Assembly: GCA_964402175.1 (NCBI GenBank)
Contig: CAYOBN010000022.1
Span: 3,299 to 67,298 of the forward strand
DNA length: 64,000 bases
Origin: JAWKUK01 sp964402175
GTDB lineage: Bacteria > Planctomycetota > UBA1135 > GCA-002686595
Direction: 5' to 3'
Shown here: positions 16,880 through 26,173 of the stretch, in pieces
Layout: every line of letters starts with the position of its first letter
Numbering within the stretch: the first letter of the stretch is position 1
Notes under the pieces: generated by a model
What the model was told of the DNA's origin: nothing
What the model saw: the letters and a program-made list of their open reading frames with translations, nothing else
The model's database searches: none
Made by a program: the position numbers and the translations under genes

Positions 16880-17464
16880 ATGACCGCGTTCTTCCTGCTC
16901 TTCGGCCCGCCGGCGGCCGGTAAGGGGACCCAGGCCACGAGCCTCTCCCAGCACCTCGGCGTCCCGCACGTCTCCACGGGGGACATGTTCCGTGCGCACC
17001 TCAAAGGTGGTACGGCCCTCGGCAAAGAGGTCGAGTCGATCCTCGCCAGCGGCAAGCTGGTGCCGGACTCGATGACCAACCGCATGGTGGCTGCACGCTT
17101 GGCAGAGGCAGACGCCCAGCAGGGGGTGCTGCTCGACGGCTTCCCCCGCAACGTCGCGCAGTCGGCCTGGCTCGACGGGTACCTCGCTGCGAAGGGGACG
17201 CAGCTCGCGGGTGTGGTGGCCCTCGACGTGCCTGAGCACGAGCTCGAGCGGCGCCTCGCGGGCCGCGCCCAGCAGCAAGGGCGCGCCGACGATGCCGACC
17301 CGGTCGTCATCCGGCGCCGCATCGCGACCTACCGCGAGCAGTCCGAGCCTTGCCTCGCGTACTACGCGGAAACGGGCGCCGTGCCGGTGCACCGCATCGA
17401 CGGCGTCGGCTCGATCGACGAGGTGACGGCGCGGATCCGCGCCGCTGTCGGCGCGCGTCGCTGA
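16880..17464 (+). CDS. adk: Adenylate kinase
   Basis: This enzyme (194 residues) interconverts AMP + ATP and 2 ADP. The P-loop FGPPAAGKGTQ is at the N-terminus, followed by VSTGDMFRAHLKGGTALGK and the AMP-binding LLDGFPRN motif. The LID is the short form without zinc cysteines (RLAGRAQQQGRADDADPVVI). ATG 16880 is preferred over the upstream TTG 16868, which would add four residues. The gene lies after the ribosomal terminator, and converges on dnaE with 19 bases between stops. Confidence 0.95.
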   Translation: MTAFFLLFGPPAAGKGTQATSLSQHLGVPHVSTGDMFRAHLKGGTALGKEVESILASGKLVPDSMTNRMVAARLAEADAQQGVLLDGFPRNVAQSAWLDGYLAAKGTQLAGVVALDVPEHELERRLAGRAQQQGRADDADPVVIRRRIATYREQSEPCLAYYAETGAVPVHRIDGVGSIDEVTARIRAAVGARR

Positions 17465-17483
17465 GCGGTCGCGCCCGCGCGCT

Positions 17484-20400
17484 TCAGACCCGCACCAGCC
17501 CGACCCGGTCGCGGCCGAGGAGCTCGATCAGCTCCTTGGCGAGCTCTTCGCAGATCTTCACGCCGCGCTCCTTGCCCGCGCGGATGCGCCGGGTCAGCCC
17601 GTCTTGCCCCCGCGCTTGCAGGAACAGGGGGCTTTCGCCGCGGTGGCGCTCACACGTCTCGACGAGGCGCGGGAGCAGGCCTTTGTCTTCGGGGCCCACC
17701 TGGACCGACAGGCCGCCGCGGAACTGGGTGAGGGCGTCGACCAAGTTCCAGACTTCGTCGAGCAGCAGCGCCGGTTCTTCGGTGCCCTCTTCCAGTTTGC
17801 CGCGCACGAGCAACACAGCGCCGTCCTCGAGCAGGTGCTTGACCTCCTCGTAGGTGCGGGGGAAACAGGTGACGCCGATCGAACCCGAGAGGTCCTCGAG
17901 GCGGAAGCGGCACATCTTCGAGCCCGCCATCTTGCCGGACTTCACGATCAGCTCCGCCTTCTGCAGCACCAGGCCAGCGAGGCGCACCTCCGTGCCACCC
18001 GGAGTCTCTTTCAGCCGCGCGATGGGGGAGCTCGACAGGAGCGAGATCAAACCCGCGCGCTCTTCGAGCGGGTGCCCCGAGATGTAGAAGCCGAGGGATT
18101 CGAACTCGAGTGCCAGGACCTCGGCCTTCGAGAGGTTGTCGCGCGGATCGATGCCCGACGCGCCATCACCCTTCGACTTCTTGGGCTCGCCAGCGCCGAA
18201 CGCGTCGAACATCGACGCCTGACCCGACCGCCGATCGGCAGCTGCGGCTGCGGCATCCCGGAGGGCTTTCTCGAGGGCCTTCAGCACCGCCCCGCGGTTA
18301 TGGCCGAGCTCGTCGAAGGCGCCAGCTTTGATGACCGCTTCCCACGCGACCTTGCCCATCTCCTGCGGATCGACCGAGGTGACGAGCTCGTGGAATCCCG
18401 GGCGTGTGATCCCCTGATCCACGAGTCCCTTACGGGCGCGCACGAGCGCCTCGATGGCCTTCTGCCCGGTGCCCTTCACCGCACCGAAGCCGAAGCGGAT
18501 CGCGCGCTGGCCGTTGCCCTCGAAGGGCAAGAAGTTCCACTCGGACTCGAGGACACTCGGCGGCAGTACATCGATGCGCGCGCGCCGGCAGTCGTCCATG
18601 AAGTCCTTCACCTTGTCCGAGTCGCCCATCTCGCACGAGAAGTTCGCGGCGAGGAACGCAGTGCGGTAGTGCGCCTTGAGGTAGGCCGTCTGGTACGTGA
18701 TCAGCGCGTACGCAGCAGAGTGCGATTTGTTGAAGCCGTAGCCACCGAACTTGATGATGTTGTCCCAGATCTCCTGCGCGGCGCTGCGCGCGCAGCCGTT
18801 CTTCTCGGCGCCGTCCAGGAACTGCGACGAGAACTTTTGCATGATCTCCGGCTTCTTCTTGCCCATCGCCTTACGCAGGTTGTCTGCGTCGATGAGCGAG
18901 AAACCGCCGAGGGCCACCGAAGCGAGCATGACCTGCTCCTGGTACACGAGGCAGCCGTACGTGTTACCGAGGATGTCGCTCAGGCTCCCGTGGGGGTACA
19001 CGATCGGTTCGAGGCCGTGCTTGCGGTTACAGAACATGTCGACCATGCCCGACTCCAGCGGGCCCGGTCGATAGAGCGCCAACACCGCGACGACGTCGTC
19101 GAAACAGTCGGGGCGCAGACGTGCGAGCAGCTTGCGCATCCCTTCGGATTCGAGCTGGAACACACCCAGAGTGTCGCCCGCCATCAAGAGCTCGAAGACC
19201 TTCTTGTCGTCGAGCGGCAGATTGTCGATGTCAGGGGCCTGCCCGCCGAGGCGCACGATGTTCTCGAGCGTCTTGTCGATGATCGTCAGTGTCCGCAACC
19301 CGAGGTAGTCCATCTTGAGGAGCCCGAGCTCCTCGAGTTGGGGGGCGGGGTACTGCGTGGTGATGTCGTCCCCGTTACGGCTCAGTGGGACGAACTCGAC
19401 GGTCGGGCCCGGCGTGATGACGACCCCTGCGGCGTGGGTCGAGACGTGTCGCGCCATCCCTTCGAGCGCGGTCGAATACTGGAAGAGCTCGGCCCACTCG
19501 GGACCCTGCGCGCGGAACGCCTGCAGGTCCGCATCGGTCTCGAGCGCGTCGGCGAGGCTCGGAGCGTTCGGCCCCGCCGGGATCTTCTTCGCGACTTTGT
19601 CGATCTCTCGCAGCGGTAGGTCGAGCGCCCGCCCCACGTCCCGCACGACGGTCCGCGACGCCATCGTCCCGAACGTGACGATCTGGGTCACACACTCGGA
19701 TCCGTAGCGGCGCCGCGTGTATTCGATGACACGCTCGCGACCCTCTTTGCAGAAGTCGATGTCGATATCCGGCATCGACACGCGGCTCGCGTTGAGGAAA
19801 CGCTCGAACAGGAGGTCGTACTTCAGCGGATCGAGCCGCGTGATGTCGAGCAGGTACGCGACGATCGAGCCCGCCGCCGAGCCGCGACCGGGGCCGACCG
19901 GGATACCGTTGTCGCGCGCCCAGCGGATGAGGTCCCACACGATCAGGAAGTACGAGACGAACCCGAGCTGGCGGATGACCTTCTTCTCGTGCGCGAGGCG
20001 CTCCTGGGACGCGCGGTGTTCTGCTCCGTAGAGGCGTGCGCGGCGCTCGTCGAGGAGGCGGTCGAAGAGCTCGTCCGCGCTCTCGCCCGTGTCCGGGCGG
20101 AACTCGGGGACGTGGTACTTGCCGAACTGCAGCGTGACGTCGACCTGGCTCGCGACGTCCATCGTCGCCGTGACGGCCTCGGGCAGGTCGCGGAACATGT
20201 GCGCCATCTCGGCGCGCGTGGCGAAGTAGAGCGTGTCCGAGTCGAACTTGAAGCGGTCCTTGTCCTTCTTCTTCGCGCCGGTGTTGATGCACAGGAGCAC
20301 ATCCTGCGCGTGGCAGTCCTCGGCGCGCAGGTAGTGGATGTCGTTGGTCGCGACGAGGGGGATCCCCGTCCGCTGGTGCATTCGCACCAGGGCTTCGTTG

Positions 20401-20966
20401 GCGTCCGCCTGGATCTGAATGCCGTTGCGCTGCAGCTCGAGCCAGAAGTGCTCCGGACCGAAGAGATCGCGGAACTTCACCGCGAGGTCCTCCGCCTCGC
20501 GTTCCTTGCCGCTGCGCGTGAGCTGGTTGATCTCTCCCGCGAGACACCCGGAGAGGCAGCTCAGGCCTGCAGCGTGTTTCTCGAGCAGCGCCAGGTCGAT
20601 CCGCGGCTTGAAGTGGTAGCCATCGACGAAACCCGCCGACGTCAGCTTGACGAGGTTCTTGTAGCCCTCGTTCGTGCGCGCGAGCAGCGTCAGGTGGCTG
20701 TACCCGTTGCCATCCCGCTTCGAGTGCTTCTCGCGCATCGAGCGCTTCGCGATGTACACCTCACAGCCGAGGATCGGCTTCACATCGGCACCGCGCGCCT
20801 TCTGGTACAGCTCGACGGCGCCGTACATGTTGCCGTGGTCTGTCAGCGCGACCGCGGTCTGGCCGTCCGCTTTGCAGGCTTTGACGAGGTCCCCGATGCG
20901 GTTCGCACCGTCGAGCAGGCTGTACTCGCTGTGGACGTGCAGGTGGACGAAGTCGGGTGCGCTCAT
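17484..20966 (-). CDS. dnaE: DNA polymerase III subunit alpha
   Basis: This is the replicative polymerase subunit (1160 residues). The N-terminal PHP domain begins FVHLHVHSEYSLLDGANRI. The catalytic aspartates are in SMPDIDIDFCKEGRERVIEY near residue 400. GPGRGSAAGSIVAYLLDITR and GYGFNKSHSAAYALITYQTA are polymerase-core signatures. A C-terminal OB domain (VRLAGLVLQKAELIVKSGK region) and tail are present. The start is ATG 20966 (MSAPDFVHLHVH); an in-frame extension upstream is unlike DnaE. It is downstream of rbfA on the same strand across a 157-base gap. Confidence 0.97.
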   Translation of the reverse strand: MSAPDFVHLHVHSEYSLLDGANRIGDLVKACKADGQTAVALTDHGNMYGAVELYQKARGADVKPILGCEVYIAKRSMREKHSKRDGNGYSHLTLLARTNEGYKNLVKLTSAGFVDGYHFKPRIDLALLEKHAAGLSCLSGCLAGEINQLTRSGKEREAEDLAVKFRDLFGPEHFWLELQRNGIQIQADANEALVRMHQRTGIPLVATNDIHYLRAEDCHAQDVLLCINTGAKKKDKDRFKFDSDTLYFATRAEMAHMFRDLPEAVTATMDVASQVDVTLQFGKYHVPEFRPDTGESADELFDRLLDERRARLYGAEHRASQERLAHEKKVIRQLGFVSYFLIVWDLIRWARDNGIPVGPGRGSAAGSIVAYLLDITRLDPLKYDLLFERFLNASRVSMPDIDIDFCKEGRERVIEYTRRRYGSECVTQIVTFGTMASRTVVRDVGRALDLPLREIDKVAKKIPAGPNAPSLADALETDADLQAFRAQGPEWAELFQYSTALEGMARHVSTHAAGVVITPGPTVEFVPLSRNGDDITTQYPAPQLEELGLLKMDYLGLRTLTIIDKTLENIVRLGGQAPDIDNLPLDDKKVFELLMAGDTLGVFQLESEGMRKLLARLRPDCFDDVVAVLALYRPGPLESGMVDMFCNRKHGLEPIVYPHGSLSDILGNTYGCLVYQEQVMLASVALGGFSLIDADNLRKAMGKKKPEIMQKFSSQFLDGAEKNGCARSAAQEIWDNIIKFGGYGFNKSHSAAYALITYQTAYLKAHYRTAFLAANFSCEMGDSDKVKDFMDDCRRARIDVLPPSVLESEWNFLPFEGNGQRAIRFGFGAVKGTGQKAIEALVRARKGLVDQGITRPGFHELVTSVDPQEMGKVAWEAVIKAGAFDELGHNRGAVLKALEKALRDAAAAAADRRSGQASMFDAFGAGEPKKSKGDGASGIDPRDNLSKAEVLALEFESLGFYISGHPLEERAGLISLLSSSPIARLKETPGGTEVRLAGLVLQKAELIVKSGKMAGSKMCRFRLEDLSGSIGVTCFPRTYEEVKHLLEDGAVLLVRGKLEEGTEEPALLLDEVWNLVDALTQFRGGLSVQVGPEDKGLLPRLVETCERHRGESPLFLQARGQDGLTRRIRAGKERGVKICEELAKELIELLGRDRVGLVRV

Positions 20967-21123
20967 GGCGATGCGTGGGGGAGGGCCCGTGCCCCTCGCA
21001 CGGACGAGCTGTGCCCCTCGAGCCCTATTGAACACAGTCCGCGCGCGGAGCGCGACCCGTTCTCGGCGCGGCTCGCGGGGCTCTCCGCGGCCTTGGTGGA
21101 GGTCCTACCGACGGACCGCGATC

Positions 21124-21639
21124 CTACTCACGCTCGCCCGAATTGCTCGCGGGCGGCGCATCTTCGTCGAAGCCCGGCGCCTCTTCGGCGAGGGCCTCGA
21201 GCTCGTCGTCGTCGAGCTCACCTTCGAGCTCCTCGGCGGCGCGCTCTTCCTCCGCGAGCTCCAGCGCAACGCTGCGGCTGCGGATCGCTTCGTCGCGCTT
21301 GCGCGCCTCGGCGATGACGCGCGCGAGGTTCGCGGCGTCCTCCGCCGACGGGTCGTACTCCCACGACAGCAGCGGGATCGTCCGCGTCTCGAGCACACGC
21401 CCGAGTTGACGCCGCACGAAGCCATTTGCGCTCTCCAGCATGTGAGCGGTCTTCGAGCGATCGGCATCGCTGCCGAGCACCGAATAGAACACCTTGGCGC
21501 GCGCCAAGTCCTTCGAGAGCTCGACCTTCGTCACGGTGACGAAGCTCGCGCGCGGGTCGGAGATCTCGAACTGCAGGCAGTACGCCACCCGGCGCTGGAT
21601 CTGCGCCTGGAGTCGTCCGATCGTCTTCGGGTTGGCCAT
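21124..21639 (-). CDS. rbfA: Ribosome-binding factor A
   Basis: RbfA (171 residues) is a KH-fold 30S maturation factor. The sequence starts MANPKTIGRLQAQIQRRVAY, with VTVTKVELSKDLARAKVFYS and LGRVLETRTIPLLSWEYDPS typical of the family. From about residue 120 it continues into an acidic Glu/Asp/Ala-rich tail of roughly 45 residues. It follows infB in the conserved nusA-infB-rbfA order. Confidence 0.93.
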   Translation of the reverse strand: MANPKTIGRLQAQIQRRVAYCLQFEISDPRASFVTVTKVELSKDLARAKVFYSVLGSDADRSKTAHMLESANGFVRRQLGRVLETRTIPLLSWEYDPSAEDAANLARVIAEARKRDEAIRSRSVALELAEEERAAEELEGELDDDELEALAEEAPGFDEDAPPASNSGERE

Positions 21640-21661
21640 GGTCGGTGGGGGCGTCTTACGC

Positions 21662-21696
21662 AGCCGCCGCGGCGAGGGGGCCTCGCCGCGGCGGCT
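21662..21696 (-). terminator. Stem-loop between infB and rbfA
   Basis: A perfect 16-bp GC stem with a 3-base loop fills the 78-base infB-rbfA spacer. No T-tract follows on the minus strand, so it may attenuate or stabilise transcripts rather than terminate fully. Confidence 0.55.
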
Positions 21697-21717
21697 CGCA
21701 GAGTTCGCGCGGCGCGC

Positions 21718-24700
21718 TCAGAGCGTCCGCTTGATCTCCTTCATCTCGTAGCACTCGATGATGTCGCCCGTCTGGATGTCGCGGTAGTCCTTGAGCACGA
21801 TGCCACACTCGAAGCCCTCGCGGACCTCCTTGGCGTCGTCCTTCTCGCGGCGCAGCGAGCCGATCGAACCCGTGTAGATGACGTTCCCGTCGCGCATGAG
21901 GCGCACGAGCGAGTTCCGCTTGACCGAGCCGTCCTGCACCATGCAGCCCGCGATGAGGCCGATCCGCGACGACTTGAAGAGCGCACGGATCTCGACGTGG
22001 CCCGTGATGACCTCCTCGAACTCCGGCCGGAGCGCACCTTCCATCAGCGCGCGCAGGTCGTCGAGCAGCTCGTAGATGACCTCGTAGCGCTTGATCTCGA
22101 GGCCCGCCCGGTCGGCGTTCTGACGCGCCTTCCCGTTGACCCCGACCTTGAAGGCCAGCAACAGCGCCTCGGAGGGCGTCGCCAGGTCCACGTCGCTCTC
22201 GGTGATCGGACCGACCCCCGAGTGGATGACCTTGAGCTCGACCTCGTCGTGCCCGAGCTTCGCGATCTCGCTCTTGATGACCTCGGCCGTTCCCTGCACG
22301 TCCGCGCGGACGATGAGGTTGAGGACCTTGGCCTCCGTCCCGGCCTCGCGGCCGAGCACGGCCTCGAAGCGCTTGCGCGCGTCGCGGCCCTCGGCCAGCA
22401 ACTTGGCGCGGTTCGTGCGCTCACGCTCCGCGGCGATCTGCTTCGCCTTGGCCAGCGAGTCGACCACGTAGAACGCGTCGCCGACCCCCGGCAGCGCGTC
22501 GAGACCCGTCACGGCGACGGGCATCGACGGGCCAGCTTCCGCGATGACGGCCTCGCGGTCGTCGAGGATCTGGCGCACCTTGCCGTAGCCCTCACCAGCC
22601 AGGATGACGTCACCCTTCAAGAGGGTGCCGTCCTGCACGAGGAGGTGCGCGACGATGCCGCGACCCTGCTGGATCTCGGCCTCGAGCACGACCCCGCTCG
22701 CGGGACCGCGCGGGTGCGCCTTCAGACCCAGCTCGATGTCGCCCATCAGGAAGATGTGCTCGAGCAGCTCGTCGATGCCCTCGCCGGTCATGCCAGACGT
22801 CTGGAACATCGCGGTGTTGCCGCCGTACTGCTCGGGGACCAGCTCCTGGCCCATGAGCTGCTGGATAACGGCGTTCGGGTTGAAGTCCGGCTTGTCCTTC
22901 TTGTTGAGCGCGACAACGATCGGCGTCTTCGCGGCTTTGGCGTGGTTGATCGCCTCGACGGTGCTGGGCTTCACGCCGTCGTCACCGGCGACGACCAGGA
23001 CCACGATGTCCACGGCGCGTGCGCCGCGCGCGCGCATCGACGTGAAGGCTTCGTGGCCCGGCGTGTCGATGATCGTGACGAAGTGACCCTTCGACGTCTT
23101 CACGCGGTACGCGCCCACGTGCTGCGTGATGCCGCCGGACTCGCCGGCCGCCACGCGCGTGGAGCGGATCTTGTCGATGAGCGTCGTCTTGCCGTGGTCG
23201 ACGTGCCCGAGGAACGCGACCGTGGGGGAGCGGGGGACGAGGTCCTCTTCTTCGAGCTGGCTGCGCTTGCTGCGCACCTCGTCGAGGTGGGCCTGTTCCG
23301 CCGTGATGTCTTCCTTGATCTCCAGGTCGACGCCGAACTCAGCCGCGATCAGGGTCGCGGTCTCGGCGTCGAGGACCTGGTTCATCGTGAACATCCCGAG
23401 CTTCTGGCTCCACGCCTTCTGCACGACGAGCGCCGCCTTCAGCGAGAGCGCCTCGGCGAGCTTCGCGATCGTGATCGGCTCGGAGATGCCGACGACGTCG
23501 CCGGCGTACGGCGACTCGTTGGCGTTCTCGGTGCGCCGCGGTCCGCCCGCGCGCCGGCCCTGCGTGTGGCCGGTCTGCGACGTGCGGTTGTGGCGCAGGA
23601 AGCGGTTCTGCTCGCGCTCGCGCAGCTCGTTCGCGGTGAGTTGGCCGCGGGGGCCCGTCGCCGCGGGCTGCGGCGAAGTCGGCGCACCGCGCCGCCCGCC
23701 GCCCAGCGTCGGGCGCACGTCCGGCGTCGCTTCATCGCGCGACTGGATGCGGCGCGACGAGGCCTTCTTCTTCTGCGGCGCTTGTTGGAACGTCGACGGA
23801 TCGACGAAACCGACAACGTTGCCGCGCCGGGGCGAATCCTTGGCCTCGGTGCGGGCGGCGGGGGTCTTCGTCACGACCGGCTTCGGGAGGGTCGACTTGC
23901 CCGGCGGCACGATCGTCGGCCCTGGGCGAACGCCCGCGGGACCCGAAGCGACGGGACGCGCTGGCGCTGGGGCTGGCGCGCTCGCCGAAGGCGCTGTACC
24001 GCTGCCGGAGGCGCTCGCGGTTCCAACTCCCACGCTGGCGGCGGCCGCCAAGGTCTTCACGGGGGCGCCCGGGGCCGCAGGTTCATCCGGCGCTGTGGCC
24101 GCCGGTGCGACCTCCGCCGGCTCGGCGGGGGTCGAGTCCGGCTGGGATACAGCCGGTGCGACCGCCTCGGGGGCGGGCGCGCTGGAACGTGCATGGTCGA
24201 CTGTGGGCGGAGCCGTATTCGGGCTCGACGCTTCGGGTGCCGTCGGCGCGGCCGCGCTCGGAACGTCTACCGGAGCGCTCGCGGCAGCGGCCTGGGTCGG
24301 CTGCGCCGGCGGCTCGTGCCGCGCAGGGGCCTCGGCGACGCTGGGCGCAGTAGGCGGCGGCGCCGCTGCCCGGGCGGACGATGTGGGGAGGGTCGAGGAC
24401 GCCGCCTGCGGCACAGCCGGGGCCACCTCTGTGTCTTCCTCGCCAGCAGCCTCGTCCGAGGTTTCGGTCGGGTGCACGTCCCCGTGCACCTCGTGCTCGG
24501 CGTCCTGGTCGCCCCCGCCATCGTCCCCGTCGAGGCTCGACTTCTTGCGCCGCTTGACGACCTTCAGACCTGCGGAGGCCGGCGCCTCAGCAGCGGGTGC
24601 GCCTTCGCCCACGGGCATGATACCGTGCGCCTCCAGCACCCCCTGCGCGGTCACGAGGTCGAAGGGGTCGAGAGCCGACATGTGGCTCTTGACCTTGCTG

Positions 24701-24795
24701 AAGCCCAAGTCCTTCAGCTTGGCCGCCAGGTCCTTGCCGGGCATGCCGTACTGCTTCGCCAGGTCGTGGATGCGAACTTTGTCGCTCGAGCTCAT
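21718..24795 (-). CDS. infB: Translation initiation factor IF-2
   Basis: IF-2 (1025 residues) is the GTPase that recruits initiator tRNA. An N-terminal IF2N domain (VRIHDLAKQYGMPGKDLAAK) starts the protein. Residues of roughly 80-390 are low-complexity Ala/Pro/Thr/Ser-rich. A second IF2N domain precedes the G domain, whose G1 GHVDHGKTTLIDKIR is near residue 528, followed by DTPGHEAFTSMRARGA and NKKDKPD. Domains II-IV are complete. ATG 24795 (MSSSDKVRIHDLAK) is the start; 12 more in-frame codons upstream do not fit. Confidence 0.97.
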   Translation of the reverse strand: MSSSDKVRIHDLAKQYGMPGKDLAAKLKDLGFSKVKSHMSALDPFDLVTAQGVLEAHGIMPVGEGAPAAEAPASAGLKVVKRRKKSSLDGDDGGGDQDAEHEVHGDVHPTETSDEAAGEEDTEVAPAVPQAASSTLPTSSARAAAPPPTAPSVAEAPARHEPPAQPTQAAAASAPVDVPSAAAPTAPEASSPNTAPPTVDHARSSAPAPEAVAPAVSQPDSTPAEPAEVAPAATAPDEPAAPGAPVKTLAAAASVGVGTASASGSGTAPSASAPAPAPARPVASGPAGVRPGPTIVPPGKSTLPKPVVTKTPAARTEAKDSPRRGNVVGFVDPSTFQQAPQKKKASSRRIQSRDEATPDVRPTLGGGRRGAPTSPQPAATGPRGQLTANELREREQNRFLRHNRTSQTGHTQGRRAGGPRRTENANESPYAGDVVGISEPITIAKLAEALSLKAALVVQKAWSQKLGMFTMNQVLDAETATLIAAEFGVDLEIKEDITAEQAHLDEVRSKRSQLEEEDLVPRSPTVAFLGHVDHGKTTLIDKIRSTRVAAGESGGITQHVGAYRVKTSKGHFVTIIDTPGHEAFTSMRARGARAVDIVVLVVAGDDGVKPSTVEAINHAKAAKTPIVVALNKKDKPDFNPNAVIQQLMGQELVPEQYGGNTAMFQTSGMTGEGIDELLEHIFLMGDIELGLKAHPRGPASGVVLEAEIQQGRGIVAHLLVQDGTLLKGDVILAGEGYGKVRQILDDREAVIAEAGPSMPVAVTGLDALPGVGDAFYVVDSLAKAKQIAAERERTNRAKLLAEGRDARKRFEAVLGREAGTEAKVLNLIVRADVQGTAEVIKSEIAKLGHDEVELKVIHSGVGPITESDVDLATPSEALLLAFKVGVNGKARQNADRAGLEIKRYEVIYELLDDLRALMEGALRPEFEEVITGHVEIRALFKSSRIGLIAGCMVQDGSVKRNSLVRLMRDGNVIYTGSIGSLRREKDDAKEVREGFECGIVLKDYRDIQTGDIIECYEMKEIKRTL

Positions 24796-24915
24796 CCGAG
24801 GGGTGGTGTTGAGGGGTGAACAGCGCCGCACGTGGCGCCATTCCGTCGTCGGTTCAGGGTAAGCGTGTGCGTGGCCTCGGGATCCGCGTCACCGCGGGCC
24901 CGGGGAGAAGCAGCT

Positions 24916-25992
24916 TCAAGACTCGTCGGCGTCGTCCGCGCCGCCGTCGTAGACATCCGGGCTCGCGCCGGCGTGTTGTGCCGCAGCGTCGGCGTTCGCG
25001 GGGGCCCCTTGGCCATCCCGCGCCCGGCCGCCGCCCGTGCCGAAGTACTCTTCGTTGGTTTTGATCTCGATCTCCCAGCCGCAGAGCCGGCTGGCGAGGC
25101 GCACGTTCTGCCCGCGCTTGCCGATCGCCAGGGACTGCTGCTCCTCGTCGACGAGGACGGTGACCGAGTGCCGCTCGATGTCGGGGTAGATGCTCTCGAT
25201 GTTGATCACGGCCGGCTTGAGGCCGTTCATGACCAGCGTCTCGAGCGAGTCGCTCCACTTGATGATGTCGATGCGCTCGCCGCGCAGCTCGTCGATGACC
25301 GCCTTGATGCGCGAGCCGCGCACGCCGACGCACGCGCCGATGCAGTCGATCTTCGGGTCGCTCGAGATGACCGCCATCTTGGTGCGGTAACCGGGCTCGC
25401 GCACGACGCGCTTGATCTCGATGATGCCGTCCGCGATCTCGGGCACTTCCAGCTCGAAGAGCCGGCGCACGAGGTCGGGGTGCGTGCGGCTGACGAGGAT
25501 CTTCACGCGGTTCCCGTCGTTGCGGACCTCGACGATGATCACGCGGATGCGGTCGCCGGCCTGGTAGGCCTCGCCGCGCACGCGGTCCTCTTTCGAGAGG
25601 TGCGCCTCGACCTTGCCCAGCGAGATCACGAGGTCTTGGCCTTCGTAGCGCTGCACTTCACCGTGCACGAGCTGTCCGACGCGGCCCTCGTACTCCTCGT
25701 AGAGCACCTCGCGCTCGGCTTCGCGCACGCGCTGCGTGAAGCCCTGTTTGACGGTCTGCGCCACGATACGGCCGAGCTCGTCGAACTCGAACTCGTAGAC
25801 ACCCTCCGTGTCTTCGATCGTGACCTCGCCGCTCTTCCGGTCGATCGTGCAGACGAGGTCCTCGTCCGCGCCGAACTTCTTGCGCACCGCGGCGGCCATG
25901 GACTCCTCGAGCGCGCGGAAGATCACCTCTTTCGGGATGTCCTTCATCGCGTGGAGCGCGTCGATGGTCTGGAGGAGGTTCTGCGGGTTCAT
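24916..25992 (-). CDS. nusA: Transcription termination/antitermination factor NusA
   Basis: NusA (358 residues) binds RNA polymerase and RNA. The N-terminal domain (FRALEESMAAAVRKKFGADE), an S1 domain (GQLVHGEVQRYEGQDLVISL region, residues of about 130-200) and two KH domains (DPKIDCIGACVGVRGSRIKA; SLAIGKRGQNVRLASRLCGW) are present. It lacks the C-terminal acidic repeats of E. coli NusA but ends in a short Asp-rich tail. rimP, which normally precedes nusA, is absent. Its leader carries a stem-loop at 26032-26056. Confidence 0.96.
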   Translation of the reverse strand: MNPQNLLQTIDALHAMKDIPKEVIFRALEESMAAAVRKKFGADEDLVCTIDRKSGEVTIEDTEGVYEFEFDELGRIVAQTVKQGFTQRVREAEREVLYEEYEGRVGQLVHGEVQRYEGQDLVISLGKVEAHLSKEDRVRGEAYQAGDRIRVIIVEVRNDGNRVKILVSRTHPDLVRRLFELEVPEIADGIIEIKRVVREPGYRTKMAVISSDPKIDCIGACVGVRGSRIKAVIDELRGERIDIIKWSDSLETLVMNGLKPAVINIESIYPDIERHSVTVLVDEEQQSLAIGKRGQNVRLASRLCGWEIEIKTNEEYFGTGGGRARDGQGAPANADAAAQHAGASPDVYDGGADDADES

Positions 25993-26031
25993 TCCGGGTT
26001 CGTGGGTGCGGGAACCGGTCGGTACAAGCAA

Positions 26032-26056
26032 AGGAGCGGGGCTGGGCCCCGCTCCT
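26032..26056 (-). terminator. Stem-loop in the nusA leader
   Basis: A perfect 11-bp stem (AGGAGCGGGGC / GCCCCGCTCCT) with a 3-base loop is followed on the minus strand by TTGCTTGTACC. It lies about 40 bases before the nusA start and no minus-strand gene precedes it, so an attenuator role is possible. Confidence 0.5.
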
Positions 26057-26132
26057 GTCGGCGCGGGCCGACGGGGGGAGCCGTGGCCACGCTGTGATCG
26101 AGGAGGGATTGAGGGAGGCTCGCGGACGGAGT

Positions 26133-26161
26133 AGTGTGGTCTCGAAAGCGCCAAAGGTCAA
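26133..26161 (-). promoter_or_regulatory. Weak candidate promoter of nusA
   Basis: On the minus strand TTGACC (26161-26156) is followed after 17 bases by CACACT (26138-26133). The -35 matches 5 of 6 positions but the -10 only 3 of 6. It lies upstream of the nusA leader stem-loop. Confidence 0.3.
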
Positions 26162-26173
26162 CCGCGACGGCCC

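Noticed and set aside
20674..24819. Plus-strand open frame of about 1380 codons over dnaE-infB
   Set aside because: Opposite strand of dnaE, rbfA and infB; composition is Arg/Ala/Asp-rich shadow sequence.
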